A stretch of DNA of 28,909 nt, taken from positions 1 to 28,909 of the forward strand of contig CAZQEN010000052.1 in the NCBI GenBank assembly GCA_964591605.1, in the 5' to 3' direction. The stretch comes from CAYLLT01 sp964591605 (GTDB taxonomy: Bacteria > Planctomycetota > Phycisphaerae > UBA1845 > PWPN01). The translations under genes were made by a program, and so were the position numbers. How positions within the stretch are numbered: position 1 is the first letter of the stretch; the number at the start of each line of letters is the position of its first letter. Of this stretch, positions 11,001 to 17,433 are shown piece by piece. Under the pieces are notes generated by a model, which did no database searches, had not been told where the DNA came from, and saw only the letters and a list, made by a program, of their open reading frames with translations.

Positions 11001-11638
11001 GACGCGCAGGCGCCGTCGAGCGTGTATCCGCCGCCGCGAAGATTGAAATGATTGCAGATCCGGCCGGCGATGACGTTGGCCAGTCCGCCGGCCAGGCTTT
11101 CTTCCGTCGTGGGGCTGAAGGGCTTGAGGTATTCGCTTTCAAGCTGGGTGAGGATGCTGTGGCGCTTCCTTCCGGCGACCCCTTCGCGGGCCAGGGCATT
11201 CTCGGCGACGCGGCGGACGAACGGCCAGCGCAGCCGCAGCGTGGAGGCGCGGGAGAACTCGCCGGTCAGGCTGTTTCCGACGAGCACGCCGGTGGATTCG
11301 TGCGGAAGCCGCTCACCGTCAGGGAAACCGGCGTCGGCCAGGGCCCGCGCCGCGATGTCCAGGGCGAGCCAGTGGGCCAGATCCACGCTGCGAAAGGTGC
11401 TCGACGACACGCGAAAATGCATGCGATCGAACTCGTAACCCTCAATGAGGGCGGCCTTCTGGAGATAGGTGGTGTCGGTGCGGGCCGGATCGGCGGAGTA
11501 GTAGTCTTCGAGGCGGAGCCGCTCTCGAGGGATGCGCCGGAACGCGCGCCGGCGGGCGAGCACGTTCTGCCAGAGATCAGAGGGAGATGAAGCGTCCGGG
11601 AAACGACAGGCCATCCCGACTATCGCAATAGAGGGCAT
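5027..11638 (-). CDS. pksE: enediyne-type iterative polyketide synthase (PKSE) fused to its thioesterase
   Basis: The protein has 2203 residues if it starts at MPSIAIVGMACRFPDA (ATG 11638, GGTGAG upstream, 50 bases after the unbL stop). An in-frame ATG at 11785 would overlap unbL and adds no conserved sequence. Domains in order: KS 3-485 (Cys211 in DGACASSL, His344 in EGHGTGT, His411 in NIGHTKAA); AT 612-915 (Ser706 in GHSLGE, His818 in HAFHS); ACP 1010-1085 (Ser1043 in LHLNSIS, the PKSE type of ACP); KR about 1275-1470 (GGGKGIA, Ser1411, Tyr1424); DH 1525-1830 (His1553 in NDHVLGADRLFPAVM); PPTase 1880-2050 (Asp1928 in GCDLEP, Glu1975 and Lys1978-1979 in LESMKK); hot-dog TE 2058-2203. All catalytic residues I can check are present. 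The order KS-AT-ACP-KR-DH-PPTase is diagnostic of PKSE, whose product is a linear polyene built from malonyl units. The size fits an ordinary PKSE of about 1900-2000 aa plus TE of about 150 aa and three short repeat-encoded inserts. Ring size of the product cannot be read from this. Confidence 0.95.
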   Translation of the reverse strand: MPSIAIVGMACRFPDASSPSDLWQNVLARRRAFRRIPRERLRLEDYYSADPARTDTTYLQKAALIEGYEFDRMHFRVSSSTFRSVDLAHWLALDIAARALADAGFPDGERLPHESTGVLVGNSLTGEFSRASTLRLRWPFVRRVAENALAREGVAGRKRHSILTQLESEYLKPFSPTTEESLAGGLANVIAGRICNHFNLRGGGYTLDGACASSLLAVISAATALESGDLDVALAGGVDLSLDPFELVGFSRVGAFARDEMRVFDRRSGGFLPGEGCGFVVLMRHEDAVRQGRRIYAILRGWGVSSDGAGGITRPEVEGQLLALRRAYQRAGFGIDTVTYFEGHGTGTPVGDLTEIQALARARSERIADCGLRIADCSSDERTMSAHEANPKSEIRNPQCFIGSVKANIGHTKAAAGVAGLIKAIMALDQQLLPPTTGCETPHPELAGNPSAPAVLDRPMPWPADRPRRAGVSSMGFGGINTHIVVESPGPARRTGVSPAESATARTQDAEVLCLSAADRNDLLARLDAISLLAPRLSQAELTDLAAQLSGTLESGPARAAIVAGTPEELAQRVELARSILRGGQNRHLDTGSGVFIACPVAGGSNGRAGRLPPRLSFLFPGQGGSPPADAGALERRFGFVRTLFDPRTPNATDDEWPNPARVPASVPDQPFLGEIVQPATVRASLAGLGALAHLGIEASHAAGHSLGELVALHWAGAIDEDALLRIAAARGRAMDRAGRPGAMAAIGAEAEQVRELIAGVGASWPADAPAPTLCLACLNSPQQTVVSGDRAAIDELVRRAGARGLTASVLQTTHAFHSPLIADAVPVLDKQLEGISFVPLHRTVVSTVTGGVLDPQADLRDLLCRQVVSPVLFSTAAHALVADTDLFIEVGAGEVLNRLIAAHSRVPVISLEVGGTSLRGLLHAVGAAFVLGLPVQVSRLFADRFCRPFDLDRPLRFFANPCESVADDPLPIAAMPDDDPEIEEPKVDTPAAGAASDHRQPAIDKRQSALDVLRQVLEERLELPAQSIRESDHLLRDLHLNSISVGQIIAESARRLGLPRPSSPTEFAQATVGQAAGSLDQLRGTAPSARQTEPARIPPGVDTWVRAFTVDWQKCPRQPSTREHRSPEGTWSVTAPPGHPLAAGLASAFAHAPGGGAIVCLPADPDEQCIPLLLEGVRRVLGAPGAASFVLVQQDGGAAAFARSLCLEAPELNICVVDVPFTHPEAATWVLEEAASAGGYGEARYDAQGCRYEPRLRVLSESDHPGPLPLSRGDVLLVTGGGKGIAAECALALARDSGARLGILGRSSPASDAELSANLERLAAAGVRFHYATADVLDAAAVTRGIAVIERELGPITAVLHGAGNNTPRLIRDLDEPAFLRTLAPKVQGLRNVLAGLDAGRLRLLITFGSLISRTGFRGEADYAVANEWLGRLTRRFGDGHPGCRCLCLDWSIWSGVGMGERLGRVGALLEEGITPITPDQGVAVLRRLLRESAAPCVIVSGRMGAPPTLRLDAPALPRGRFLEDQRVYYPGVELVVDSRLSNGSDPYMNDHVLGADRLFPAVMGLEAMAQAAGALTVCDRLPAFEHVEFLRPVIVPEDQVTTLRVAALVRQPGCVEVVLRTSQTDFQIDHFRATCRFDLSVAEGGWPVADRATTPKPQPNSPSEIRNPGFAGDPDAGRLPLLPARDLYGEHLFQKGRFQRLEGYRQLSAARCLADIAGNGTIEWFASPHPAERRLGDPGVRDAALHAVQACIPHKVVLPVSVDRIRIACPARGPCRVRAVERQRRGDLFIYDLDLLDSDGTVVESWLGLHLKATQPLKKHTSWSPPLLRPYLERELFRVFNGRYLDVVIGQTGARDSDQADALKREFLSTQVAEPCPTAAAGSAAPVTYRPDGKPEPASTRDRSVTFAYGEGLLLGVSGEGLLGCDLEPVVSRAPSDWEALLGSPGCRLAQQMCQITGDGFDTAATRVWTVLESMKKAGLPPDTPLTLRTHPARRNGSARPVEPHIISVGAARAAAYLLQVQGHEHPLIATVLSKPLASPREAARPGRLDDSSRSPKAYEYRHVVTFEDTNLLGNVYYVNYLSWQGRCRELFLREHAPGVLAQLRQDLRLVTVRVSCRFAVEVAAFDELLIRMSLKARKGNRLKLAFEYLRVENGRPVTVARGVQVVACMRRDGDHLVHTDVPTELLEALKPYAGHCEWEE
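5030..5467 (-). other. C-terminal TEBC/E10-type thioesterase domain of the PKSE
   Basis: Residues about 2058-2203 carry the enediyne thioesterase signature: EYRHVVTFEDTNLLGNVYYV followed by NYLSWQGRCRE. The length (about 145) matches the stand-alone enzyme that releases the polyene from PKSE. It follows the PPTase through a roughly 20-residue Pro/Arg/Ser-rich linker with no stop or start signal between them. In characterised actinobacterial clusters this enzyme is a separate gene. Confidence 0.92.
6629..6712. repeat. GGATTTC-type palindromic element inside PKSE DH region
   Basis: Repeated CGGATTT units (6629-6650) and a partial complementary arm (CCATCCGCC) encode a Pro/Asn-rich insert containing SEIRNP. 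It lies between the first hot-dog half of the DH and the LYGEHLFQKGRFQR segment of the second half. Confidence 0.6.
8611..8652. repeat. GATTGCCG/CGGTTGCCGAT repeat in PKSE AT-ACP linker
   Basis: Short related units (GATTGCCGTTTGTCGATCG, then CCGGTTGCCGATGG) encode SDHRQPAIDKRQSA just before the ACP. The unit style resembles the other in-frame repeats in the window but belongs to a different sequence family. Confidence 0.45.
10441..10543. repeat. heptamer inverted-repeat element in PKSE KS, between catalytic histidines
   Basis: The left arm (10444-10472) is GCGGATTTCGGATTTCGG and continuing; the right arm (10508-10542) is repeated GCAATCC. The arms are complementary and flank about 35 bases. 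The element is in frame and encodes the peptide with IADCGLRIADC and EIRNPQ. His344 and His411 are 67 residues apart, against roughly 37-40 in ordinary KS domains, so about 27-30 residues are extra. Confidence 0.85.
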
Positions 11639-11688
11639 CGTCGACTCACCCCCGCTCTCATTTTCCGCGACTCTTGTCGGTCTCGACC

Positions 11689-12723
11689 TCAGCTCGAGGC
11701 CGCCAGATGCACCCCGCTCGTTCCGGGTGCGTATGAACGGCGTACACCCGCCTGAGCGAACCGCTCGCGAATACGCCTTCTCCACGTTTCATAGGCCGGC
11801 TCCCGGCCACCCGGGCCGGCGTCGATGTCCGGGTCGGCGGGGTCCGGCGGCAGATCCTCCAGTGCCTCGTCCGTGACGGCGGCCGCCTCCGCAGTGGTCA
11901 TGCCACAGACGATGTCGCACGCCAGATCCGTATCTGCGGCGGGGTTTCCTGCCCGCTGACGGGCCTTCGCCGCGAAGGCGGCCCCCTGCCGCATGTCCGG
12001 GCGGAACGCGTCCGCCTCCCGGCACAGTTGGACGAGGGTGTCTTCGCCAGCCCCGCCCGCGTACGTGCAGGCCAGGCCCAGCCCGCTCCAGAGATCCGCG
12101 TGCCGATCGGCGGGTATGCCGTCGATCAGTTCCACCACTCGGGCTGGATCACCTCCGGCCACAAACCACAGACACCGGCCCAGTCCCTGGTCAAATGCGC
12201 GCCGCTCGTAGCCCCGCAATCCTGAGGGCTGTGCGTGGTCCAGAAAGAACTCCCGCCAGCGGAAGAAGCCCTCGTGGAAGCCGTATCCATCGACGACCAG
12301 CCACCGGAAAAGCCGGTCGAACCGGCCGAGGTACACAGTCACGCGCCGGCGCCAATGCGGAAGACGGGCCAGTGCCCATCCGGCACCCACGTGGGCCATA
12401 TAGACGTGAGGCGAGGCGGCGCCGTGCATGAAACGTTCCAGTCGGCTCCTCCGCCAGGGCGTGATGCCGTCCAGAAGGGCGAATCCCATGGCCGCCCCCT
12501 CAAACGCAAAGCCGCGAAACTCCGGCGCGACCCGTTCGAGCGAAACGGCGATCCGGTCGGCCCCGCCGGTTTCGAGGGCGGCCAGGTACCCTTCGATGAA
12601 ACTTCGGCCTCCACATTCCAAACGCTGGCAAACCCGTGGATCACCCACCCGGAAGCCGCGCACCGCAAAGCTGGCTTCATCCGGAGAGATTCCCAGCGCG
12701 AGCCTGCGCAATCGCCCAACCAT
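11689..12723 (-). CDS. unbL: enediyne biosynthesis protein, UnbL/DUF1702 family
   Basis: This 344-residue soluble-looking protein carries DUF1702/UnbL landmarks: FEGAAMGFALLD (residues 74-85), YMAHVGAGWALARL (108-121) and VVDGYGFHEGFF (143-154). There is no signal peptide or membrane segment. UnbL is one of the accessory families always found beside PKSE in enediyne clusters; its exact reaction is not settled. It is the first gene of the minus-strand operon and ends 50 bases before the PKSE start, so co-transcription is likely. The ATG at 12723 has only a weak ribosome-binding site (AGAAG). Confidence 0.88.
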   Translation of the reverse strand: MVGRLRRLALGISPDEASFAVRGFRVGDPRVCQRLECGGRSFIEGYLAALETGGADRIAVSLERVAPEFRGFAFEGAAMGFALLDGITPWRRSRLERFMHGAASPHVYMAHVGAGWALARLPHWRRRVTVYLGRFDRLFRWLVVDGYGFHEGFFRWREFFLDHAQPSGLRGYERRAFDQGLGRCLWFVAGGDPARVVELIDGIPADRHADLWSGLGLACTYAGGAGEDTLVQLCREADAFRPDMRQGAAFAAKARQRAGNPAADTDLACDIVCGMTTAEAAAVTDEALEDLPPDPADPDIDAGPGGREPAYETWRRRIRERFAQAGVRRSYAPGTSGVHLAASS

Positions 12724-13180
12724 GGTGCACTTCTATCTGGGGAGATGACGAACTCCAGGACGGCGGCTGCGGTATCACTGAACAGAGAAAAGCATTACTC
12801 TGAAATGCGGCCCGTTCCGTCCCCAGCCCTCGCAACGTGACAGGGTCCATCCTACCATCGCGATGGGCCGCTGCAAATCGAAAAACGGTGCTTTTTGTTG
12901 AATTCGTCGAGGCCGGAGCTGATGGGGCCGGGAGCCGGGGGGCGGGAATGGGGGTGCGCCCTCCGGGAACGTCATTCAAATTCTCTATCTTAACAGACCG
13001 CCTGCAGTCGGCGAGGGACGTTCGATGGGGGGTGCACTTGCGTCTTCGTGGACGGCTCCGAAAGGGCGAGAATGACGAAGTCCGACGGGTGCCGCACCGG
13101 TTTGACGGGCGGGGGGGGCTTCCATAGCATTCGGACTCGACCGGATCGCATCTTCCCTCAGATCGAGTGCCCGTACTGTG
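12724..13180. other. divergent intergenic region between unbL and the MMPL gene
   Basis: These 457 bases separate two divergently transcribed genes, so they must hold promoters for both. No clear -35/-10 pair stands out. An AT-richer stretch at about 12965-12995 (AAATTCTCTATCTTAACAG) is the likeliest promoter zone for the plus-strand gene. No RNA gene or convincing ORF is seen. Confidence 0.4.
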
Positions 13181-16051
13181 ATGCCCTGGCTTTACCGTAC
13201 GTCCATCCAGCATCCACGGACGGTGATCGCGATCGCTCTGGGCCTGACGCTGGCGGTGGCGCCGGGCATGTGGCGCCTCACCCTGCGGACGGACGGTCAC
13301 GCCCTCATCCCGGCCGACGCACCTGCCATTCAGATCGACCGGAGCATTCGCGGTCAATTCGGCATTGAAGACCTGATCGTTGTGCTGATCGAGGCCAAGC
13401 ACCCGGACGGGATTTTCAACGTCCAGACGCTCGAGTTGATCAAGTCCCTCACCACCGATTTCCAGAAAATGGAGGGTGTCAATCCGGTCAACGTCAGCAG
13501 TCTCGCGACGGAGGCGAGCGATCGGATGATACCGGGGACCCTGAAGTTCCAGAAGCTTCTGGACCCGCTGCCGAGCACGCCGTCGGAGCTTCGCCGTCTG
13601 CGCGAGGATCTGGAGGCGATCCGTCTGTACACCGGGACGGTGGCCTCGGCCAACGGAAGGGCCGCCGCGATCTTCGTCGGCGTGCCCGCGGGAGCCAGCC
13701 GCAGCGAACTGGCCCGCAGGATCCGCGAGCGAATCGATGCCCGGGGTCCGCTGCCGGACACCGTGCGGTTGACCGGGGCGCCGATCGCCGAGGCGCTGCT
13801 GGGCGCTCAGATTCTCGACGACCTGGGCGTTCCCGACCGGCTGCTGGGAACGCAGGCGACGGCCATCATGGCGCCGGCCGCGTCGAGCGGCGAGCGGCCC
13901 TCCGCGGTCGTGAGACTGCGGGACTTCATCGCCCGGCACGTCGGACTGGTGCCGATCACCATCGTGATCATGGCCGGCGTGTTTCTCGTCAGCTTTCGGA
14001 GCCTGGGGGCGGCGCTGCTGCCGCTGATGGAGGTGGGGGCGTGTCTGGTCGTGGTGTTCGGGCTGATGGGGTGGTTCGGCGTGCCGGTGTACCTGACCAT
14101 TGCCATTCTGCCGGTGATCCTGACCGTCACGGGCGTGACAGACGAGGTGCACGTCTACAGCCGCTACTTCCGTATGCTCCGCGAACGGATTGCCACTGCG
14201 GATGGCGAATGGCGGACTGTGAATTGTGCACCCAACGACCAGATTGCGTCCGAGTCACCCTTCCATTCGCAATCCGCAATTCGCAATCCGCCATGCGGCT
14301 TCATGGGCCAGCCTCACGCGCAGGCAGTTCGCGACACCATGGACGAGATGTGGCGGCCGATCCTCCAGACGGCCGTGACGACCGCGGTGGGGTTCCTCTC
14401 GTTTGCGATCTCTCCGATCCAGCCGGTCCAGGCGTTTGGGATCTGGGCGGGCATCGGATCGTTGTTCTGCATGCTCTGGTCGATGAGCGTGATTCCCGCC
14501 CAGCTCGTGCTGCTTGGACCGCGGATCGCCAGCAGAGTCGAAAGTCGAGCGTCCCAAGTCGAGAGCGGGCGGCCAGGAGGTCCGATCTTCGGGCTGTCGC
14601 GGCTGTTTGAGCGCCTGGGTGCGGCGGTGGTTCGGTATCGATACGCGGCACTCGCTCTGGCCGGCCTGCTGGTGGCCCTGACCCCGCTGGGCCTGCGGCG
14701 GCTGCACGTGCAGGACAGTTGGATCGACGGCTTTCACCCGGCCAGCAGTTTCCGCCAGGCGACGCGGGTGTTCAACGAGCAGTTCCTGGGGGCCCACATC
14801 CTGCAGGTGTGCGTGGAGGCCCATCAACCCTCCTACCGGGGCGAGCTGGATCCCTCGGCGGTGGATCGCGAGTTCATCCGGCTGCCCGCTGACGTGGCGG
14901 CGGATCCCGCGTCGCTGATCGGGTACCAGATCACGCTGGTGCGCGAGCGGCCGATCGTGATCACCACCGGTCCCGGCGCCGGGCAGCGGCTTCCGGTCCA
15001 GTGGCTTTCGTGGGTGATCGGGGCATCGCGGGAGGGTGACCGGCTGGTGCTGACGACCTCGCAGAACCGGGGCCTGCCCTCGCCCGTGCTGCGGCTGGAG
15101 TCCGGGGACCGGCTGCGACTCCAGCTCGAGGCCAACGCGTTTGCGACGCCGGCGGTGCTGCGGAAGGTGGAGGCGCTGGAGGCGTTCCTCGCCCGCCAGC
15201 GCGACGTGAAGGTCGGGGGCTTGCTCGGCCCCGGGGCCTACCTGTCCACGACCCGGTTCATGGCCAACGCCCGCAAGGAATCGCTGCGGAGCATTCCGGA
15301 CGATCCCGAGCGGATTGACCTGCTGTGGAAGCAGTACAGTTGGCTGCGCGGGACGGAGCGGCTGCGTCAGGCGGTGGACGAGCGCTTCTCACGCGTGCTG
15401 GTGACCGTGTTCATGAATGACGCGAATTTCGTGGACACGGCCCGGCTTCTGGAGCGGCTGCGGACGTACGAGAGGGCGGAGCTTGCGCCGCACGGCCTGT
15501 CGCTGCGGTTCGCGGGGGATGTGGCCGTCAGCCAGGCGCTCATTGAGGCGATCGTGAGCACGCAGGTTCGCTCGCTGCTCGGCTCGCTGGTCGGGGTGTT
15601 CCTGGTGACGGCGCTGCTGGGGCGGTCGTTGCGGTGGGGGCTGTACTGCGTGCTGCCGTGCTGCGTGGGGGTGCTGCTCAATTTCGCGGTCATGGGGTGG
15701 GTGGGCGTCCCGCTGGGGGTGGCGACCTCGATGTTCGCCGCGATCACGCTGGGGATCGGCGTCGATTATGCGATTCACCTGCTGGAGCGGTACCAGGCGG
15801 CCCTGTCCGGCGGACTGGGCCCGGAGGCCGGGCTGGTGGAGGCGGTCAAGGCGACTGGCCCGAGCGTATTCATCGATGCGGTGGCGGTGTCTCTGGGATT
15901 TGGTGTGATGACCCTCTCCCAGGTGCCCGCGAACGCCCGCCTGGGCGGCCTGGTCGTCCTCAACCTCCTCACCTGCCTGGCCGCCACGCTCCTGGTGCTG
16001 CCGGCGCTGCTGAGCATCTGGCGGCCGAGGTCCCCCGACAGCAGGAAGTGA
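13181..16051 (+). CDS. RND superfamily (MMPL) transporter
   Basis: This 956-residue membrane protein has the duplicated RND layout. It has an N-terminal TM helix (residues about 11-32), a large periplasmic loop, a helix bundle ending in GVTDEVHVYSRY (near residue 320), a second large loop, and a second bundle with GIGVDYAIHLLERY. This is the proton-driven MMPL/HpnN-like type that moves lipids and hydrophobic small molecules. The ATG at 13181 follows a possible in-frame GTG at 13178. Two repeat-encoded inserts lie in predicted cytoplasmic loops (residues about 338-372 and 450-463). It is divergent from the unbL-PKSE operon. A role in exporting the polyketide is an inference from position only. 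Confidence 0.88.
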   Translation: MPWLYRTSIQHPRTVIAIALGLTLAVAPGMWRLTLRTDGHALIPADAPAIQIDRSIRGQFGIEDLIVVLIEAKHPDGIFNVQTLELIKSLTTDFQKMEGVNPVNVSSLATEASDRMIPGTLKFQKLLDPLPSTPSELRRLREDLEAIRLYTGTVASANGRAAAIFVGVPAGASRSELARRIRERIDARGPLPDTVRLTGAPIAEALLGAQILDDLGVPDRLLGTQATAIMAPAASSGERPSAVVRLRDFIARHVGLVPITIVIMAGVFLVSFRSLGAALLPLMEVGACLVVVFGLMGWFGVPVYLTIAILPVILTVTGVTDEVHVYSRYFRMLRERIATADGEWRTVNCAPNDQIASESPFHSQSAIRNPPCGFMGQPHAQAVRDTMDEMWRPILQTAVTTAVGFLSFAISPIQPVQAFGIWAGIGSLFCMLWSMSVIPAQLVLLGPRIASRVESRASQVESGRPGGPIFGLSRLFERLGAAVVRYRYAALALAGLLVALTPLGLRRLHVQDSWIDGFHPASSFRQATRVFNEQFLGAHILQVCVEAHQPSYRGELDPSAVDREFIRLPADVAADPASLIGYQITLVRERPIVITTGPGAGQRLPVQWLSWVIGASREGDRLVLTTSQNRGLPSPVLRLESGDRLRLQLEANAFATPAVLRKVEALEAFLARQRDVKVGGLLGPGAYLSTTRFMANARKESLRSIPDDPERIDLLWKQYSWLRGTERLRQAVDERFSRVLVTVFMNDANFVDTARLLERLRTYERAELAPHGLSLRFAGDVAVSQALIEAIVSTQVRSLLGSLVGVFLVTALLGRSLRWGLYCVLPCCVGVLLNFAVMGWVGVPLGVATSMFAAITLGIGVDYAIHLLERYQAALSGGLGPEAGLVEAVKATGPSVFIDAVAVSLGFGVMTLSQVPANARLGGLVVLNLLTCLAATLLVLPALLSIWRPRSPDSRK
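14196..14294. repeat. GCGGATT/AATCCGC element in frame in the MMPL gene
   Basis: The left arm (14196-14225: GCGGATGGCGAATGGCGG and following) pairs with the right arm (14265-14294: ATTCGCAATCCGCAATTCGC and following). It encodes an insert with ADGEWRTVNC and SQSAIRNPP between the RYFRMLRER loop and the MGQPHAQAVRDTMDEMWRPI segment. Confidence 0.75.
14531..14566. repeat. AAGTCGA-type short repeat in the MMPL gene
   Basis: Units of the type GAGTCGAAAGTCGAG and CCAAGTCGAGAG encode SRVESRASQVES in the loop after the first membrane bundle. Similar in style to the other in-frame repeats but of another sequence family. Confidence 0.5.
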
Positions 16052-16120
16052 GTCGCTCCCTGGTCATACCGGAAGGTTCTGACCCCGAACCCTGAAACGG
16101 GCTGGTGGCCATTCTGCCCG

Positions 16121-16136
16121 GTATCACATATGATAC
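16121..16136. promoter_or_regulatory. palindrome at the toxin-antitoxin start (candidate operator)
   Basis: GTATCA-CATA-TGATAC is a perfect six-base inverted repeat with a four-base centre. It ends five bases before the chosen PIN start. RHH antitoxins usually bind such sites to repress their own operon, so this is a candidate operator. Confidence 0.45.
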
Positions 16137-16141
16137 TGCGC

Positions 16142-16573
16142 ATGGTGACTCGCCCGGTGGTGGTCATGGACTCGAACGTGCTGGAAGCGGCGATGCGGTC
16201 CCGCAGGGGTGCGTCATTCGCTCTCCTGCGTCTGGTGGGCACCGGCGCCTTTGACATCGCACTATCGGTACCCCTCGTTCTGGAATATGAGGAGGTCCTG
16301 ACGCGCGAGGTCGGTTCAGGCAGCCGCCAAGCGTCCAGGGTCGAGGACATCATCGATTACGTGTGTACGGTTGGAAAGCGGCAATCGATCTTTTATCTCT
16401 GGCGTCCATGCCTGCCGGACGCCGACGATGATATGGTGCTGGAATTGGCCGTGGCAGCCGGCTGTGAGGCGATCATCACGCACAATCGACGGGATTTTGC
16501 ACCCGCGCGGGGTTTCGGGATACGCGTGCTGTCACCGGCAGAGTTTTTAGATGAACTCGGAGATGTTCGATGA
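16142..16573 (+). CDS. PIN-domain ribonuclease toxin
   Basis: This 143-residue PIN protein has acidic active-site residues in VMDSNVL, LEYEEVL, DADDDMVLELA and THNRRDF, all present. The family cleaves RNA when its antitoxin is lost. The start at 16142 avoids overlapping the palindrome; an in-frame ATG at 16130 is the alternative. The stop overlaps the antitoxin start (ATGA, 16570-16573), so the two are coupled. Confidence 0.85.
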   Translation: MVTRPVVVMDSNVLEAAMRSRRGASFALLRLVGTGAFDIALSVPLVLEYEEVLTREVGSGSRQASRVEDIIDYVCTVGKRQSIFYLWRPCLPDADDDMVLELAVAAGCEAIITHNRRDFAPARGFGIRVLSPAEFLDELGDVR

Positions 16574-16848
16574 GTACGATGAGTGTGCGATTGCCCAACT
16601 GGCTGCACAAGCAGCTTCGTGAGTGTGCCCAGCGAGAGGGGATATCGATTAACCAACTGATCAGCACGGCCGCCGCCGAGAAACTGGCTGCCCTCATGAC
16701 CCAGGAGTACCTGGAGAGCCGGGCCCGTCGAGGCAGCCGCCAGCGATTCGAGGCGGCTCTCGCCTTGGTGCCCGACGTGGAACCTTCGCCCGCCGACCGC
16801 ACCATGCCGCGTGCGAAGCGCGGACGCAAAAACCGGTCTACCCGCTGA
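16570..16848 (+). CDS. ribbon-helix-helix antitoxin
   Basis: This 92-residue protein has an N-terminal RHH motif (MSVRLPNWLHKQLRECAQRE then ISINQLISTAAAEKLAAL). It has a basic tail rich in Arg, Lys and Ser. It overlaps the PIN toxin by four bases. In this pair the antitoxin comes second, the reverse of the most common order. It is the likely neutraliser of the PIN protein and operon repressor. Confidence 0.85.
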   Translation: MSTMSVRLPNWLHKQLRECAQREGISINQLISTAAAEKLAALMTQEYLESRARRGSRQRFEAALALVPDVEPSPADRTMPRAKRGRKNRSTR

Positions 16849-16965
16849 CGCCGAAGCGGGCTTGCAGGTCCGACCTGTTCGCCACGGCGACTCTCGCTTT
16901 CGGCGGACCGGGCCGCACCCGTGATGGGCGAGGGTCTCGCTCAGCCCGTGCACGTGTGAAAGAAT

Positions 16966-17013
16966 GGCCGGACCCGATACAGAGGCGATGCGAAGCGCAT
17001 CCCGAGAGCGGCC
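16966..17013. terminator. hairpin between convergent genes
   Basis: GATGCG-AAG-CGCATC (16987-17001) is a perfect hairpin, framed by GGCCG (16966) and CGGCC (ending 17013). It lies between the convergent antitoxin gene and the dockerin-like ORF. No U-run follows, so a terminator role is a guess. Confidence 0.3.
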
Positions 17014-17016
17014 CTT

Positions 17017-17421
17017 TCACTCCCCGCACGCCGCGCGGGTGGCCGCCTGGTCGAGGCCGCTGAAACAGAGCTGGAAGCGGGCGAAGTCGGACAGGTCGAC
17101 GTCGTTGTCGCCGTCGCGGTCATTGGAAAGGCAATGGGAGGCGGCGATGACCCCCGAACGCGAGGCGCAGTTCTTGAAAGCCGCCAGGTCGGTGATATCG
17201 ACGTCGCCGTCCTGATCCGAGTCAGCCCACACGATCGCCGGCGGGCAGCCGGACGAATCGACGGGCAGCGCCGGGATGGTGTTCGGGCACAGGTCGCAGC
17301 CGTTGATCACGCCGTCGTTGTCGGAATCGGGCTCGTCCTGGTCGGGCACGTTCTGCATTTGCTCTCGTCTTGCGATGACCTGCTGCAGGCCTGTTCGGTG
17401 AGCCGGTGTACCGGCCGCCAC
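17017..17421 (-). CDS. dockerin-like calcium-binding ORF after an in-frame amber stop
   Basis: 134 residues from a GTG. It holds a thrombospondin-type-3-like motif (DSDNDGVINGCDLCPNT) and two dockerin/EF-hand loops (DSDQDGDVDITDL, DRDGDNDVDLSDF). Such domains normally form the C-terminal tail of large secreted planctomycete proteins. Here there is no signal peptide and no host domain. The ORF is in the same frame as the gene upstream and is separated from it by one TAG plus four codons. It may be a decayed remnant, a separate small gene, or a readthrough extension. The coding look (Asp-loop periodicity) is clear; the expression is not. Confidence 0.55.
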   Translation of the reverse strand: MAAGTPAHRTGLQQVIARREQMQNVPDQDEPDSDNDGVINGCDLCPNTIPALPVDSSGCPPAIVWADSDQDGDVDITDLAAFKNCASRSGVIAASHCLSNDRDGDNDVDLSDFARFQLCFSGLDQAATRAACGE

Positions 17422-17433
17422 AGGGAGCGGCAG

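Noticed and set aside
5027..11638. PUFA synthase or heterocyst-glycolipid PKS
   Set aside because: Single ACP, terminal PPTase and E10-type TE, plus linked UnbL, UnbU and UnbV, fit the enediyne type better.
11639..11785. Longer N-terminus for the PKSE
   Set aside because: It overlaps unbL by about 96 bases and adds 49 residues without KS character; MPSIAIVGMACRFPDA is the natural KS start.
12677..14152. 491-codon minus-strand open frame
   Set aside because: Antisense to the MMPL transporter and overlapping unbL; no recognisable motif.
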